In this document: in pieces, positions 52,245 to 61,482 of the stretch | Layout of the letters: the number at the start of each line of letters is the position of its first letter | Numbering within the stretch: the first letter of the stretch is position 1 | NCBI RefSeq assembly: GCF_016772475.1 | Contig: NZ_CP068595.1 | Coordinates: 5,890,001-5,954,000, forward strand | Direction of reading: 5' to 3' | Source of the DNA: Paenibacillus sonchi | GTDB lineage: Bacteria > Bacillota > Bacilli > Paenibacillales > Paenibacillaceae | DNA length: 64,000 nucleotides | Made by a program: the position numbers and the translations under genes | Notes under the pieces: model-generated | The model's input: the letters and a program-made list of their open reading frames with translations, nothing else | What the model was told of the DNA's origin: nothing | Databases searched by the model: none

Positions 52245-53209
52245 TCCGCAGTTCCTCCTCTGGCCGGCTTGGGGTCCATCCATTGCTCCAGGCCACCTGC
52301 ACTCAAACCGCCACAGGGTTCAACAGACACTACCGATCCTCCCGCCTTCAGCACCCGGAGAAGATAGCCATCTGCCGCTGCAGCCTCTATAGTCACTCCA
52401 AAATCGTCCCCGGAAACACCATCCGGTTCATTATGTATGTTAATAATCCCGGGCATCCCCAAAATGTCCTCTTTACATTGCTCTGAAATATTATTACAAA
52501 TTATGTAAGCAGCGGGCGCAACCCGCATATTTTCTTGGCCATAGATAATCTTGACGGTTCTGCCAGCCTGCAGCACATGTACGTTGTCTGCCAAGGCTTC
52601 TACTGTCTCTGGCTCATGTATGGAGAACACCAGCGCTGTCCCCTCGCGTTTCAACTCCTGCAGCAGCCCGATCACTGTATGCTGGGCGGGAAGATCCAGA
52701 CCTGACATCGGCTCGTCCAGCAGCAGCAGCTGCGGCTGTGTAAGCAGACTTTGAATCAGATTCACTTTTTGCAGCATTCCTTTGGAGAATCCGGCCATAC
52801 TCTGCCTGCGGAACTCTTCCAGATGAAAGACCTCCAGCAATTCTGTCACTCTGGCTTCTGCTGCCGCAGCGGCAAGACCCGCGAGCTTGCCCATACAGAG
52901 CAAATATTGCTCGGCCGTAAATTTCAGCCCCGGAAAAGCTTCAGGGGCATATCCTATGGTTAGTCTGCGTTCATACCGCACCAATGTACCGGACGAAATC
53001 TTCGTCAATCCGGCAAGGATGGAGAGCAGTGTGCTTTTGCCGGAACCGTTCCTTCCGATCAGTGCCGTTGCCGTTCCGGACTCCACAAGCAAGGACACTT
53101 CATTCAGCACAGGACGGCGTCCATAAAACTTCGTGGCCCGGGTAAGCTCAATAAGCGGCGAAGCCTTGCCCTCATAGTGCCTCTGTGTACTGAAACCTGC
53201 AAGGGTCAT
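52241..53209 (-). CDS. ABC transporter ATP-binding protein
   Basis: 322 residues. Seen: Walker A GRNGSGKST, signature-like FSKGMLQKVNLIQ, and Walker B LLLLDEPMSGLD, with an SIHEPE H-loop variant. A C-terminal extension of about 100 residues (VAPAAYIICNNISEQC…) is typical of ABC-2/CcmA-type ATPases. ATG 53207–53209 has only a weak ribosome-binding site. Operon with the permease gene. Confidence 0.88.
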   Translation of the reverse strand: MTLAGFSTQRHYEGKASPLIELTRATKFYGRRPVLNEVSLLVESGTATALIGRNGSGKSTLLSILAGLTKISSGTLVRYERRLTIGYAPEAFPGLKFTAEQYLLCMGKLAGLAAAAAEARVTELLEVFHLEEFRRQSMAGFSKGMLQKVNLIQSLLTQPQLLLLDEPMSGLDLPAQHTVIGLLQELKREGTALVFSIHEPETVEALADNVHVLQAGRTVKIIYGQENMRVAPAAYIICNNISEQCKEDILGMPGIINIHNEPDGVSGDDFGVTIEAAAADGYLLRVLKAGGSVVSVEPCGGLSAGGLEQWMDPKPARGGTAE

Positions 53210-53302
53210 CCCATTATCATCCCCTAAACGTTCTTCCTACACTTAATTCGCCGGGGCTGCAGCAATTTCCTTTTAAGATAAACAGATTGATTACTATTAA
53301 AG

Positions 53303-53349
53303 CAAAAAACCAGATGTCCACAGTATAAGCTGCCGGAACTTCTGGTTTT
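53303..53349 (-). terminator. Terminator of the copper-storage-like gene
   Basis: AAAACCAGA (53306–53314) and TCTGGTTTT (53341–53349) pair around a 26-base loop. The minus strand continues into TTTTTTGC. Confidence 0.7.
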
Positions 53350-53393
53350 GGAATCATGCTCTTAGACAATATATAAAAGGGTTGGGTAACAAA

Positions 53394-53741
53394 TTAAGCG
53401 TAGACTTCTACCGTATCGCTGATCAAACGGCAGGCTCTCGCAGCAGCACGGCAGGCGTTGATGCATTCCTGGCAATGAGTGTGTATATGCTTGCTGCTCT
53501 CATCGGCACAGCGTTCACAGATCTCTGCACACAGGCGGAGAATTTCTGCAACAAACGGGCTTTGCCGGGTCATGGCCTGAACAGCAAAAGAGCAGATATC
53601 CGCACATTCCCGGTCCAGTCTGATGCTTTCACGAAGCGACGCAAGATCATATTGTTTCAGGCTTGAGACGTAGCTATAGTTACAGGCGTTCATAGTTTGG
53701 ATACAAGCGTCGATGCACTCCTGATATTGAATTCGGGTCAT
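53394..53741 (-). CDS. Cysteine-rich four-helix copper-binding protein (DUF326, Csp-like)
   Basis: 115 residues with ten cysteines in helical spacing (YQECIDACIQTMNAC, CADICSFA, LCAEICERCADESSKH, CQECINACRAAARAC). This is the pattern of cytosolic copper-storage proteins and YhjQ, which bind Cu(I) inside a four-helix bundle. ATG 53739–53741 follows GGAGG. It is next to a CobW/COG0523-family GTPase gene, which together hint at metal homeostasis. Metal identity is inferred. Confidence 0.9.
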   Translation of the reverse strand: MTRIQYQECIDACIQTMNACNYSYVSSLKQYDLASLRESIRLDRECADICSFAVQAMTRQSPFVAEILRLCAEICERCADESSKHIHTHCQECINACRAAARACRLISDTVEVYA

Positions 53742-53833
53742 AGCCTTTAACCTCCTGCAATTTTTATAGGGTATGCCTATGTATTAACCTGCAAGATAAG
53801 GAACGAACCACTGCCTGCGGGAGGGGCACACTG

Positions 53834-54856
53834 CTACAAACTCCTCTTTACAACAGCCGGCCTGGCCAAAATACGCTTCTCCAGCTGGAGAAGTCGGGTC
53901 CGCAGTTCACTGGAGGAAAAGTGCTCTCCGATGAAAACCGCTACATCCGGCACATCCCCCTGAGGGGTGATTTTCATGAAATCCGCCTCTCTGTAGGCGA
54001 ACTGGAATAGAAAGCGGCTGGAGGTATCACTGAACGTGACAATCCCCTTCGCGCGGTACACATCCCGTGGCAGCTCCTTCACGAACTGCTCAAATTCCTC
54101 ACTGTTCACAGGACGTTTGAAATAGTGGGTATAGGCCATTACATGGTCATGGGAACCATTCACCGCAGCCCCCGCTTCACTGGAATCGCCGGCATGCGCA
54201 GCCTGCATCTCATCGTCTTCCTGGAAGCGGGCTTCGGCATGAATGCCCCCCATTCCTTCAAGCAGCGCTTCCGGCTCCAGCGCACAGCGCACCGCAGGCC
54301 GTATTTCCGCATAGGCATTCCACTTGCGCAGGATCACGGTGATCTCGTCTGCTTCCTGTGGAGTTACGCGGTCGGTTTTGTTCAGGATCAGCACCGAAGC
54401 GCAGCGGATCTGCTCCTGCATCAGCCGGTAGGTCGCTCCTTGCTGGGACCGGTACAGCCCGATAAGGTGGGCGGCATCCACGACCGTGATCAGGCCTTTC
54501 AGCTCCACCAGCTGATACAATGAGATTTCAGTAACCGCATCGACAATCTCCAGCGGGTTAGCGGCCCCGGTTGCCTCGATCACCACAACATCCGGTGACT
54601 CTTTTTTGATCAACGTAGCCAGCTCTGTGCTGAGATCGCCGCGGATAGAGCAACAGATGCAGCCCCCGAGCATTTCAGCCATCGGCACAGACTGCTCGAC
54701 CAGCAGTCCGTCCAGATTCACTTCTCCCAGCTCGTTCATGACGACCGCCGGCCGGAGCCCTTGAGCTTTCCAGTGATCCAAAAGGCGCTGCAGCAAGGTG
54801 GTTTTGCCGCTTCCAAGAAATCCTGACAATATATAAACCGGCATAGCCTGTTCCAT
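53834..54856 (-). CDS. CobW/COG0523-family metallochaperone GTPase
   Basis: 340 residues. Seen: Walker A GFLGSGKTT at residues 12–20, the metal-binding CICC (G-G-C-I-C-C) motif near residue 66, Walker B VVVIEATGAANP, and NKTD. A His/Asp-containing linker (GSHDHVMAYTHYF) precedes the C-terminal domain. Family members deliver zinc, cobalt or iron to target enzymes. No Zur box is evident upstream, so the metal stays open. ATG 54854–54856 follows GGGAGAG. Confidence 0.92.
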   Translation of the reverse strand: MEQAMPVYILSGFLGSGKTTLLQRLLDHWKAQGLRPAVVMNELGEVNLDGLLVEQSVPMAEMLGGCICCSIRGDLSTELATLIKKESPDVVVIEATGAANPLEIVDAVTEISLYQLVELKGLITVVDAAHLIGLYRSQQGATYRLMQEQIRCASVLILNKTDRVTPQEADEITVILRKWNAYAEIRPAVRCALEPEALLEGMGGIHAEARFQEDDEMQAAHAGDSSEAGAAVNGSHDHVMAYTHYFKRPVNSEEFEQFVKELPRDVYRAKGIVTFSDTSSRFLFQFAYREADFMKITPQGDVPDVAVFIGEHFSSSELRTRLLQLEKRILARPAVVKRSL

Positions 54857-55060
54857 GTTTCATCTCTCCCTGCACAAAATTCCGTTATGGTAGCGAGTGT
54901 ACTACAAGTGCCTTTGCGGTGCAAGGTGCCGGACAAGCAGAAGCATATCCATTATATTTTGAGATGCACAGTTGGCCTCCACTCTGCTCCCCCGGCTTGT
55001 CTTTGCCCCGGCCATCCCCTATCATGAGAAATATATCGATGCAAAAAGGAGTTGGTCCGC

Positions 55061-55575
55061 TTGTCATCCGTAGATGAACACCGGCGTGAAGCGCCCCAGA
55101 GTGTGGCCTGTTATGTGATTACGGTTTCGGACACCCGTACACCGGAAACCGACACCGGAGGTGCGCTGATCCGAACCATGCTTGAAGAAGCCGGATATGT
55201 AGTTGCCGGCAGTACGATTGTCAAGGACGACTATGAAGATATCCGTGAACTGGTCTATAAAAGCTCAGTCCATTCCGGCATCGAAGCCGTGCTTCTGACC
55301 GGCGGGACGGGGATATCGCCCCGGATACCACTTATGAGGCGGTGGCCTCTCTATTGGATAAAACGCTCCCCGGCTTCGGAGAGATTTTCCGGCTGCTCAG
55401 CTTCACCGAGGACATCGGCTCGGCTGCGATTCTCAGCCGGGCGATTGCCGGCACCATCGGCAGCACGGCAGTCTTCTCCATGCCCGGCTCTACCGGCGCG
55501 ATCAAGCTCGCTATGGAGCGGCTGATCATCCCGGAGCTGAGGCATGTTATGCGGGAGATCTATAAGGGCTCATAA
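55061..55575 (+). CDS. moaB: Molybdenum cofactor biosynthesis protein MoaB (apparent 1-base deletion)
   Basis: Binds molybdopterin and helps adenylylate it. Start TTG 55061, 9 bases after AAAGGAG, gives [31 protein letters not shown]. Reading frame one includes [11 protein letters not shown], then switches near 55319–55324, where one G seems missing. Frame two continues [23 protein letters not shown]…[18 protein letters not shown]. Corrected length about 171 residues, usual for MoaB. No other moa gene lies in the window. Confidence 0.88.
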
Positions 55576-55638
55576 TCGTTCATCTAAGATTAGATGGCCG
55601 ATCTGTTCTCTCAATTAGAAGCCCAATCTAGGCGAAAG

Positions 55639-55675
55639 AACCAGGTGCGCTCAGAGAGCTGCACTTGGTTTTTTC
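55639..55675 (+). terminator. Intrinsic terminator of moaB
   Basis: AACCAGGTGC (55639–55648) pairs with GCACTTGGTT (55661–55670) with one mismatch, followed by TTTTT. Confidence 0.85.
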
Positions 55676-55794
55676 GCTATTTTTGCTAGAGTCAGAAATT
55701 TAATTGACATCCTGGACTGTTGTCCTTATACTGTTGAACACTTTTCGCGAAAGTGGTTTTTGATTAACTGAATGGTTAATCGGAAAGGAAAGAG

Positions 55795-56835
55795 ATGAGC
55801 TCACTCCAACAATTGCAACGCAAAGTCACAACTGTCGTCAGTCCCTTTCATGAGCTGCTGTGCAGCCTGCATGTGCTATACCAGCCGGAGCATCATCCGA
55901 AACGTCTGCAATGGGCCAGGGATATCAAGCGCCAAATGCCCCCTGACCTGCTGGAAGCCATAGACACCCTGGGACGGTTATCCGATGAATGGATGGGATT
56001 GATGCTTCCCGGCCTCATCGGTGCACCGCTGCCGGCAGCCGGTGGAATTAACCTGCTAAACGACTTACCTGACGCTGAATTCATTCATCTGCTGCTGAAC
56101 AACAAAGTTTCTCTGGGGACCATACTGGAATGGCAGCAAGGAAGCAGCGGGACAAACCGCAAGTCCGGCGGCGGACCCGATGAAACCAGCCAATACCTGC
56201 TTCAGCATACAGCAGCTGTCCGCGCTCAGTTGATCAAGACTCTGGAGACGTATGAACGGGATTATTTCCGCAAGGAATGGGACTATGTGATGCCTTGGAT
56301 CAACACGGCTGCTGCCCAGTTTCAGGAGTCCGTCTCCCGTTCTGCGGAAAAAGCGCTGAACACCCTGCATCCCCGTCTTCAGGCTGCGGAAGGGAGGATT
56401 ACAGCGCAGAAGGCGGTGACGTACTATTTTGCCTATGAAGATTTGCAGAATGTGTACGTGCTTCCTTCCACCTTCATCTTCCCGCATCTGCTAATCGATT
56501 GGACAGCAGACAGCCTCGTGCTGCCGCTCGCCGTGGATATTCCCGGATTGCCCTGCAGCGAAGCGCCGCCGGAGGATCTGCTGCGCCAGTTCAAAGCTCT
56601 TGGCGATGCCACAAGGCTGCGGATTCTCAAGCTGCTCTGGCAAGGGCCGCACTGTACGAAACAGCTCGCCCCCATTCTGGGAATCTCGGAGGCCGCCGTA
56701 TCCAAGCAGCTGAAGCTGCTAAGTGAAGCAGGTCTGGCAGGAGCCGAGCGCAAGGGGAACTATTTGTTTTACACCAGCCATAAAGAGGCTTTCGACAGAC
56801 TGATTGTTCTGCAGCGGCAGTACCTTGAACAATAA
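55795..56835 (+). CDS. ArsR-family regulator with large N-terminal domain (DUF5937-like)
   Basis: 346 residues. The C-terminal 90 residues are the winged helix: ALGDATRLRILKLLWQGPHCTKQLAPILGISEAAVSKQLKLL. The N-terminal 250 residues are helical, without metal ligands (FHELLCSLHVLYQPEHHPKRL; VYVLPSTFIFPHLLIDW), and probably bind the inducer. It is the first gene of a four-gene cluster with an ABC-2 exporter (permease–ATPase–permease), so it is the likely regulator of that transporter. ATG 55795 follows AAAGGAAAG. Confidence 0.86.
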   Translation: MSSLQQLQRKVTTVVSPFHELLCSLHVLYQPEHHPKRLQWARDIKRQMPPDLLEAIDTLGRLSDEWMGLMLPGLIGAPLPAAGGINLLNDLPDAEFIHLLLNNKVSLGTILEWQQGSSGTNRKSGGGPDETSQYLLQHTAAVRAQLIKTLETYERDYFRKEWDYVMPWINTAAAQFQESVSRSAEKALNTLHPRLQAAEGRITAQKAVTYYFAYEDLQNVYVLPSTFIFPHLLIDWTADSLVLPLAVDIPGLPCSEAPPEDLLRQFKALGDATRLRILKLLWQGPHCTKQLAPILGISEAAVSKQLKLLSEAGLAGAERKGNYLFYTSHKEAFDRLIVLQRQYLEQ

Positions 56836-56866
56836 GACCCGATACCCATAAAGGAGTTGTCCGCCC

Positions 56867-57669
56867 GTGTGGCAAACCGTTTTTGCAACTGCAGCCAGGA
56901 ACCAGAGAGCTAATCTCAGAGCTTTTCCCTGGGCTTTTACCCTGGGGCATATGATTGAAGGAGGATATCTTGTTCTCGTCTCCTATTTCTCCTACGTCTA
57001 TCTCATCCAGGGGGATTTGGACGACAGATTCGCACTCTATGCCGGAAGCGGCAATTATCTGGCTTACGCCATCATTGGCGGGGCACTGAATGTATTCTCC
57101 GTCAGTATGATGATGAATGTGTCTAGAGCACTTATTACCGAATGGCGTGAAGGTACGCTGGAGGCGCTGCTGCTCTCCCCTCCAGCCGGAACGGCTATTT
57201 TCTGGGCACGGCCCTTCAGCAGTTTTACCGCAGCGGAATGGTGCTGCTTGCTGTACTCGTATTCGGAATTTTAGCGGGAATGCGTCTCTCTGCACCGCCT
57301 CTGCTTTCGGCAGGGATAGGCGGGGTGCTGTTTATACTCTCCTGTTATGCCATGGCTCTGGTGCTGGGAAGCATCATGCTGTACACGCGGGATACCTATA
57401 TCGTTCAAAATACATTGTTCGCGGTGACCACGCTGCTGTGCGGCTTCCAGTTCCCGCGGCAATATTTGCCCGGATTTCTGCAGACGGCCGGCGAGGTGTT
57501 CCCGCTGACCTCTTCCCTCCAGCTTCTGCGGAGAACCCTCCTTACGGGTGAAGCGATCCCGCTGCGTGACACACTGCCGGCACTTCTGCTTAGCCTGGTA
57601 TACATAGCTGTGGGGATGTGGAGCAACCGTCTGGTGGAGCGGGGATTATTTGAGAAGCACCAAGCATGA
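56867..57669 (+). CDS. ABC-2 type permease (apparent 1-base deletion)
   Basis: The GTG start at 56867 lies 10 bases after AAAGGAG. The first 120 residues (LGHMIEGGYLVLVSYFSYVYL, EWREGTLEALLLSPPAGTAIF) and the last 140 (VLLAVLVFGILAGMRL…IVQNTLFAVTTLLCGFQFP) are in different frames. A missing C near 57202 restores AIFLGTALQQFYRSGM and a six-helix permease of about 266 residues. The EWREGTLE and LEALLLSP patterns are typical of ABC-2 (DrrB-like) permeases. Export substrate unknown. Confidence 0.82.
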
Positions 57670-57684
57670 AAGGAATGAGAAAAC

Positions 57685-58710
57685 ATGATCCAAATGAATG
57701 AAGTGACCAAAATATATGAAACCAAAAACAGGCTCGGACTCTTCCGCGCGGAAACCCGGACCGTGACCGCCGTCCAATCCCTGACACTGAGCATCGCCAA
57801 AGGTGAGATTGTGGGGCTTTTGGGTCTGAACGGAGCCGGCAAAACCACAACGATCCGCATGTTGTCCACTCTGCTAGACCCCACCTCAGGGAGCATTGAG
57901 ATCAACGGAATGCCCATGGCAGACAACCGCCGCACTGTGCAGCAAAAAGTCAACATGATTGCCGGTGGCGAACGCATGCTGTACTGGAGGCTCACCGGCC
58001 GGGAAAATCTGCAGTATTTCGGCCGGCTCTACGGGCTGAATGCTGCGAAGATCCGTAGCTTAAGCGACTTGCTGCTGGCCGAAGTGGGACTCACAGAAGC
58101 GGCAGATCAGCCTGTGGAGCAATACTCCAAAGGGATGAAGCAGCGTCTGCAAATTGCCCGCGGCCTGATCAACGATCCTGAGTATTTATTTTTGGATGAA
58201 CCTACACTGGGTCTGGATGCGCCGATTGCGAGACAGCTTCGCGGGACTGTGCGCAGCCTCGCCAAAGAGCATGGCAAAGGCATCCTGCTGACCAGCCATT
58301 ATCTTCAGGAGGTTGAAGAGCTGTGTGACCGGGTCTACGTGCTGAACCGCGGCAGGCTGCTGCTGTGTGACAAGCCTGACGCGATCGTCACGAAGGTTGC
58401 GGGGCTGCAGACCGCCCACCTGCAGGTTAGCGGATGGGATGAGGCACTGCGGCCGCTGCTGCAGGAGCACCTCGGCAAGCTGGGACATCCGGTAGAGCTG
58501 ACCAGCGGCGTGAAGGGAAGTGATGGAAACTCTGGCAGCCAGTCTGAGGATTCTTACCGAATTTCCGTGCGGTCCACCTCTGCCGACATGCTGATTACCG
58601 AGCTGCTTCCCTGGACCACGCAATACGGACTTCGGATTAACGGCTTCACTTGCGACAAGCCCAATCTGGAGGACGCGATTATCCTGCTCTCGGAAGGAAG
58701 GGTATCATGA
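57685..58710 (+). CDS. ABC transporter ATP-binding protein (DrrA-like)
   Basis: 341 residues. Seen: Walker A GLNGAGKTT, signature YSKGMKQRLQIARGL, Walker B LFLDEPTLGLD, H-loop TSHYLQE, and a C-terminal DrrA-type regulatory region that in this protein includes a Ser/Gly-rich loop (GSDGNSGSQSED). ATG follows AAAGGAA. It lies between the two permease genes, so the transporter is likely an ABC-2 heteromeric exporter under the upstream ArsR-like gene. Confidence 0.93.
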   Translation: MIQMNEVTKIYETKNRLGLFRAETRTVTAVQSLTLSIAKGEIVGLLGLNGAGKTTTIRMLSTLLDPTSGSIEINGMPMADNRRTVQQKVNMIAGGERMLYWRLTGRENLQYFGRLYGLNAAKIRSLSDLLLAEVGLTEAADQPVEQYSKGMKQRLQIARGLINDPEYLFLDEPTLGLDAPIARQLRGTVRSLAKEHGKGILLTSHYLQEVEELCDRVYVLNRGRLLLCDKPDAIVTKVAGLQTAHLQVSGWDEALRPLLQEHLGKLGHPVELTSGVKGSDGNSGSQSEDSYRISVRSTSADMLITELLPWTTQYGLRINGFTCDKPNLEDAIILLSEGRVS

Positions 58711-59525
58711 ATACAGGCAGTTTATGGCCCACTACATTAGCCGAGCTCTCCAAACAGCACCGCAACCGCTCCAGAGGCAAGGTTGTTTTCTTTTCACTGC
58801 TGCTGTGGCCGGCGCTCGGCTTCCTGACCTCCTACTTCACCATGAAGCCGTACCGCAGCGGCGCTGGCTCTGTACTCTCGTGGATCATTCCCGATGAGCG
58901 AATCCCTCTGTTTCTGCTGAGCGGCTATCTGGTATTTCAGCTGTTCTGGACAGTAGTCGAGGCTGCCTGGCTGTTCGAGCTGGAACGCAAGGGCGGCACG
59001 GTGGAGGCTGTCTTTCTGACACCAGCGCCCAAAATGGCTTTTCTGTACGGCCGATCCCTGTATTCCCTGTTTCATGGGATCTGGATGTTCGCGGTTTTTT
59101 CGCTGCTGACCTTTCTGTTCGTCTCCGATGCTTCTACCGTGAATTGGATCGCCCTGATTCCTGCCCTGCTGCTGATTATGGCGGCGGCAGTCATCTGGGG
59201 CGCGCTGCTGTGCGCAGTCTCGCTATTCTCGCGGGAATCTTCGTTTCTGTACTACATATTCCAGACTCCCATGGAGCTGTTCGGCGGAGTTCGCATTCCT
59301 CCTAGCGTATTCCCGGTCTGGGCGACCGGGCTGTCCGCGCTGTTTCCGGTCACCTACAGCCTGATTCTGGTGCGCGGAGCCTTGTACGGCCATATCGGTA
59401 CTGGCTGGTGGCGGGCGTTTTTTATTCTGCTGGCGGGCAGTATCACGCTTGTCTTCTGCACACGTTATGTGCTCTACCGGGCTGAGAAACACGCCCGCAA
59501 GAAAGGAAACTGGACTTTATTCTAA
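58707..59525 (+). CDS. ABC-2 type permease, second subunit
   Basis: 272 residues from ATG 58707, whose ATGA overlaps the ATPase stop. About six hydrophobic helices; ELERKGGTVEAVFLTPA is the ABC-2 amphipathic-coupling motif, matching EWREGTLEALLLSPP in the first permease. It ends in a basic tail (EKHARKKGNW). Probably dimerises with the 56867–57669 permease. Confidence 0.88.
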   Translation: MNTGSLWPTTLAELSKQHRNRSRGKVVFFSLLLWPALGFLTSYFTMKPYRSGAGSVLSWIIPDERIPLFLLSGYLVFQLFWTVVEAAWLFELERKGGTVEAVFLTPAPKMAFLYGRSLYSLFHGIWMFAVFSLLTFLFVSDASTVNWIALIPALLLIMAAAVIWGALLCAVSLFSRESSFLYYIFQTPMELFGGVRIPPSVFPVWATGLSALFPVTYSLILVRGALYGHIGTGWWRAFFILLAGSITLVFCTRYVLYRAEKHARKKGNWTLF

Positions 59526-59570
59526 AAAAGGCCGGAACAGCACCCTGCCTGCGGATGCTGATACCGGCCT
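59524..59570 (-). terminator. Terminator of the DUF1349 operon (minus)
   Basis: GGCCGG (59530–59535) and CCGGCC (59564–59569) form a stem. On the minus strand it is followed by TTTTTT (59529–59524). The other direction lacks a T tract. Confidence 0.6.
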
Positions 59571-59671
59571 GCGGTTACCCGCTCGGGCGCAAAGTTCCAT
59601 CCCTGAAATGGTGAAGGTTTTGTGATCATTAGTGGCTGTCCAGGCCCGGGATCTGCCATCCGGCCAATGTT

Positions 59672-60274
59672 TCAGTCCGTGGGAGGATCAACATGGATAT
59701 CCTTATCGGGTGCCGTATATGCCCAGCGTGTGAACGTGACCTGCAGTCCGGCACGGGTGGGTGCGCAGACAAAGGGCCCTGCTTTTTTTCCCGTCTCATA
59801 AGGAAACCGCGCCACCCGGATCGTGCGCCAGGGATGGTTGTCCGCTCTGGCCCTGATCACCACTGCATCATTCAACCGGGAAGCCCGGATGGTGACCACC
59901 CCGCCCGTCCATTCCGGTACAGGCGACAGTGACCAGTCGGAATATCTGTCCGTTACCACCGCACCGATATGCGGCACACCGTCATTCAGCTCAATACCGG
60001 CTTTGATCCATTCCGTGCTGCTATGCCACAGCATAATCCCTGCCTGGTCATACAGCTCCGTGAACCCCTGCAGTGAAAAGCTGACCTCCACAGCTTCACT
60101 ATCCTCCCAGGAAGCCAGCAGCGCGTGCCCGTTGTCATGCTGGAAGCCGTACATCGTTTGCTCCCAATAATCGCTGCCTTCCGCCGCTTCTACTATGAAG
60201 GCTCCATCCAGAACCTTGGCGGAGACCGGTTCATTGCTCCAGACTCCACTCTGCCAATTCACAGTTTTCCTCAC
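59672..60274 (-). CDS. DUF1349 (concanavalin-like) protein
   Basis: 200 residues with the DUF1349 beta-jellyroll pattern: YDQAGIMLWHSSTEWIKAGIELNDG, YSDWSLSPVPEW, RADNHPWRTIRVARFPYE and GPFVCAPTRAGLQVTF. Members bind or act on carbohydrate, but activity is unproven. The start is GTG 60272–60274 behind GAAGAGGTG; its GTGA overlaps the stop of the MFS gene, so it is translationally coupled. Confidence 0.86.
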   Translation of the reverse strand: MRKTVNWQSGVWSNEPVSAKVLDGAFIVEAAEGSDYWEQTMYGFQHDNGHALLASWEDSEAVEVSFSLQGFTELYDQAGIMLWHSSTEWIKAGIELNDGVPHIGAVVTDRYSDWSLSPVPEWTGGVVTIRASRLNDAVVIRARADNHPWRTIRVARFPYETGKKAGPFVCAPTRAGLQVTFTRWAYTAPDKDIHVDPPTD

Positions 60275-61470
60275 ATCGACACCTCTTCTTTCCGTTTCTT
60301 CATTACCGCGTTAATTTTCTCAGAGCTTATCAGCATTACAATAATATATCCCACCAGCATAAACGGAAGAATCATAAATGAGCTGCGGGCAGCAATCCAT
60401 CCCAGCATAGGAGGCAGAAAAGCGCCTCCGGTATAGGCCATAGCCATCTGATAGCCCATGATTTTCTGGGAATGCTCTTTGCCGAAGCGGGCGGGCGTCT
60501 CATGCAGCATACACGGAAAGATGGGGGCAGAGCCAAGGCCTACAAGAATAAACCCGAATAAGGAAAATATAGCCGGCAGCGGCAGGACCAGCAGCAGTGC
60601 CCCCAACAGAGAGACCAATATGCCGGTGCGGATCAGCTGGCGGTTATTAAAACGGAAGGTGACAAAACCGGTGATCAGCCGGCCTACGGTGATCCCCCCG
60701 TAATAGAGCGACACCCAGCCGGCAGCGGTTGCCGCAGACAGCTCTTTTACATTGACCAGAAAGCTGCTGCCCCAGAGCCCAAGCGTAGCTTCTACCCCGC
60801 AATAAAAAAGAAAGGTAGTCAGGGCCAGCTTCACGCCCTTGATGCGCAGCACCCCTGTTCCCGGAACCTGCGGAGAAATAATCTCCTGCTGAATTTGCCC
60901 GTCCGGCGCCTGATCTGCGGGTTCGGCCCGCTTCCAGAGCGGCAGCGCAATAAACAACAGCACAACCAGGGCGAACTGAATCAGACTGACTGTCAAAAAA
61001 CCTTGCCGCCAGGAATCACCTGCAGCAATATAACGCGACATAATTATCGGGCCCAGCATAGCGCCTACCCCCCAGAAGCAGTGAAGCCAGCTCATATGGT
61101 GTGCTTTGTAGTGAGTAGCCACATAATTGTTCAGCCCGGCATCAATAGAGCCTGCACCGAGTCCGAGTGGAAAGCTGAGCACTGCCAGCCAGAGAATCGA
61201 AGGCGAATATGAAAAGCCGAGCAAAGCAAATGCCGTAACGGCGACGCTGATAAAAGTAACCTTCCCCGTACCCAGCTTATTCAGCACTACACTGCTGGCC
61301 AGGCTGGAAACGATTGTACCTGCAACCACAATCATGGAGAGCAGCCCCGCCGCATCCACCGGTGCCCCGAAATCGGGGCGCATCATCGGCCAGGCCGCTC
61401 CAATCATGGAATCCGGCAAGCCAAGACTGATAAAAGCCAAATAAATAATAATCAGAAAAACCGTAGCCAT
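60271..61470 (-). CDS. Major facilitator superfamily transporter
   Basis: 399 residues, twelve predicted membrane helices, from ATG 61468–61470 (GGTGG upstream). Seen: a typical MFS start with conserved Gly/Pro and Asp (GLPDSMIGAAWP), the MFS loop (KLGTGKVTF), SIDAGLNNYVA, and long hydrophobic repeats (FSLFGFILVGLGSAPIFPCML). It resembles sugar or FucP-like symporters. Coexpression with a ROK regulator and a DUF1349 protein suggests carbohydrate uptake or efflux (inference). Confidence 0.88.
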   Translation of the reverse strand: MATVFLIIIYLAFISLGLPDSMIGAAWPMMRPDFGAPVDAAGLLSMIVVAGTIVSSLASSVVLNKLGTGKVTFISVAVTAFALLGFSYSPSILWLAVLSFPLGLGAGSIDAGLNNYVATHYKAHHMSWLHCFWGVGAMLGPIIMSRYIAAGDSWRQGFLTVSLIQFALVVLLFIALPLWKRAEPADQAPDGQIQQEIISPQVPGTGVLRIKGVKLALTTFLFYCGVEATLGLWGSSFLVNVKELSAATAAGWVSLYYGGITVGRLITGFVTFRFNNRQLIRTGILVSLLGALLLVLPLPAIFSLFGFILVGLGSAPIFPCMLHETPARFGKEHSQKIMGYQMAMAYTGGAFLPPMLGWIAARSSFMILPFMLVGYIIVMLISSEKINAVMKKRKEEVSM

Positions 61471-61482
61471 AATGTCTACCAC

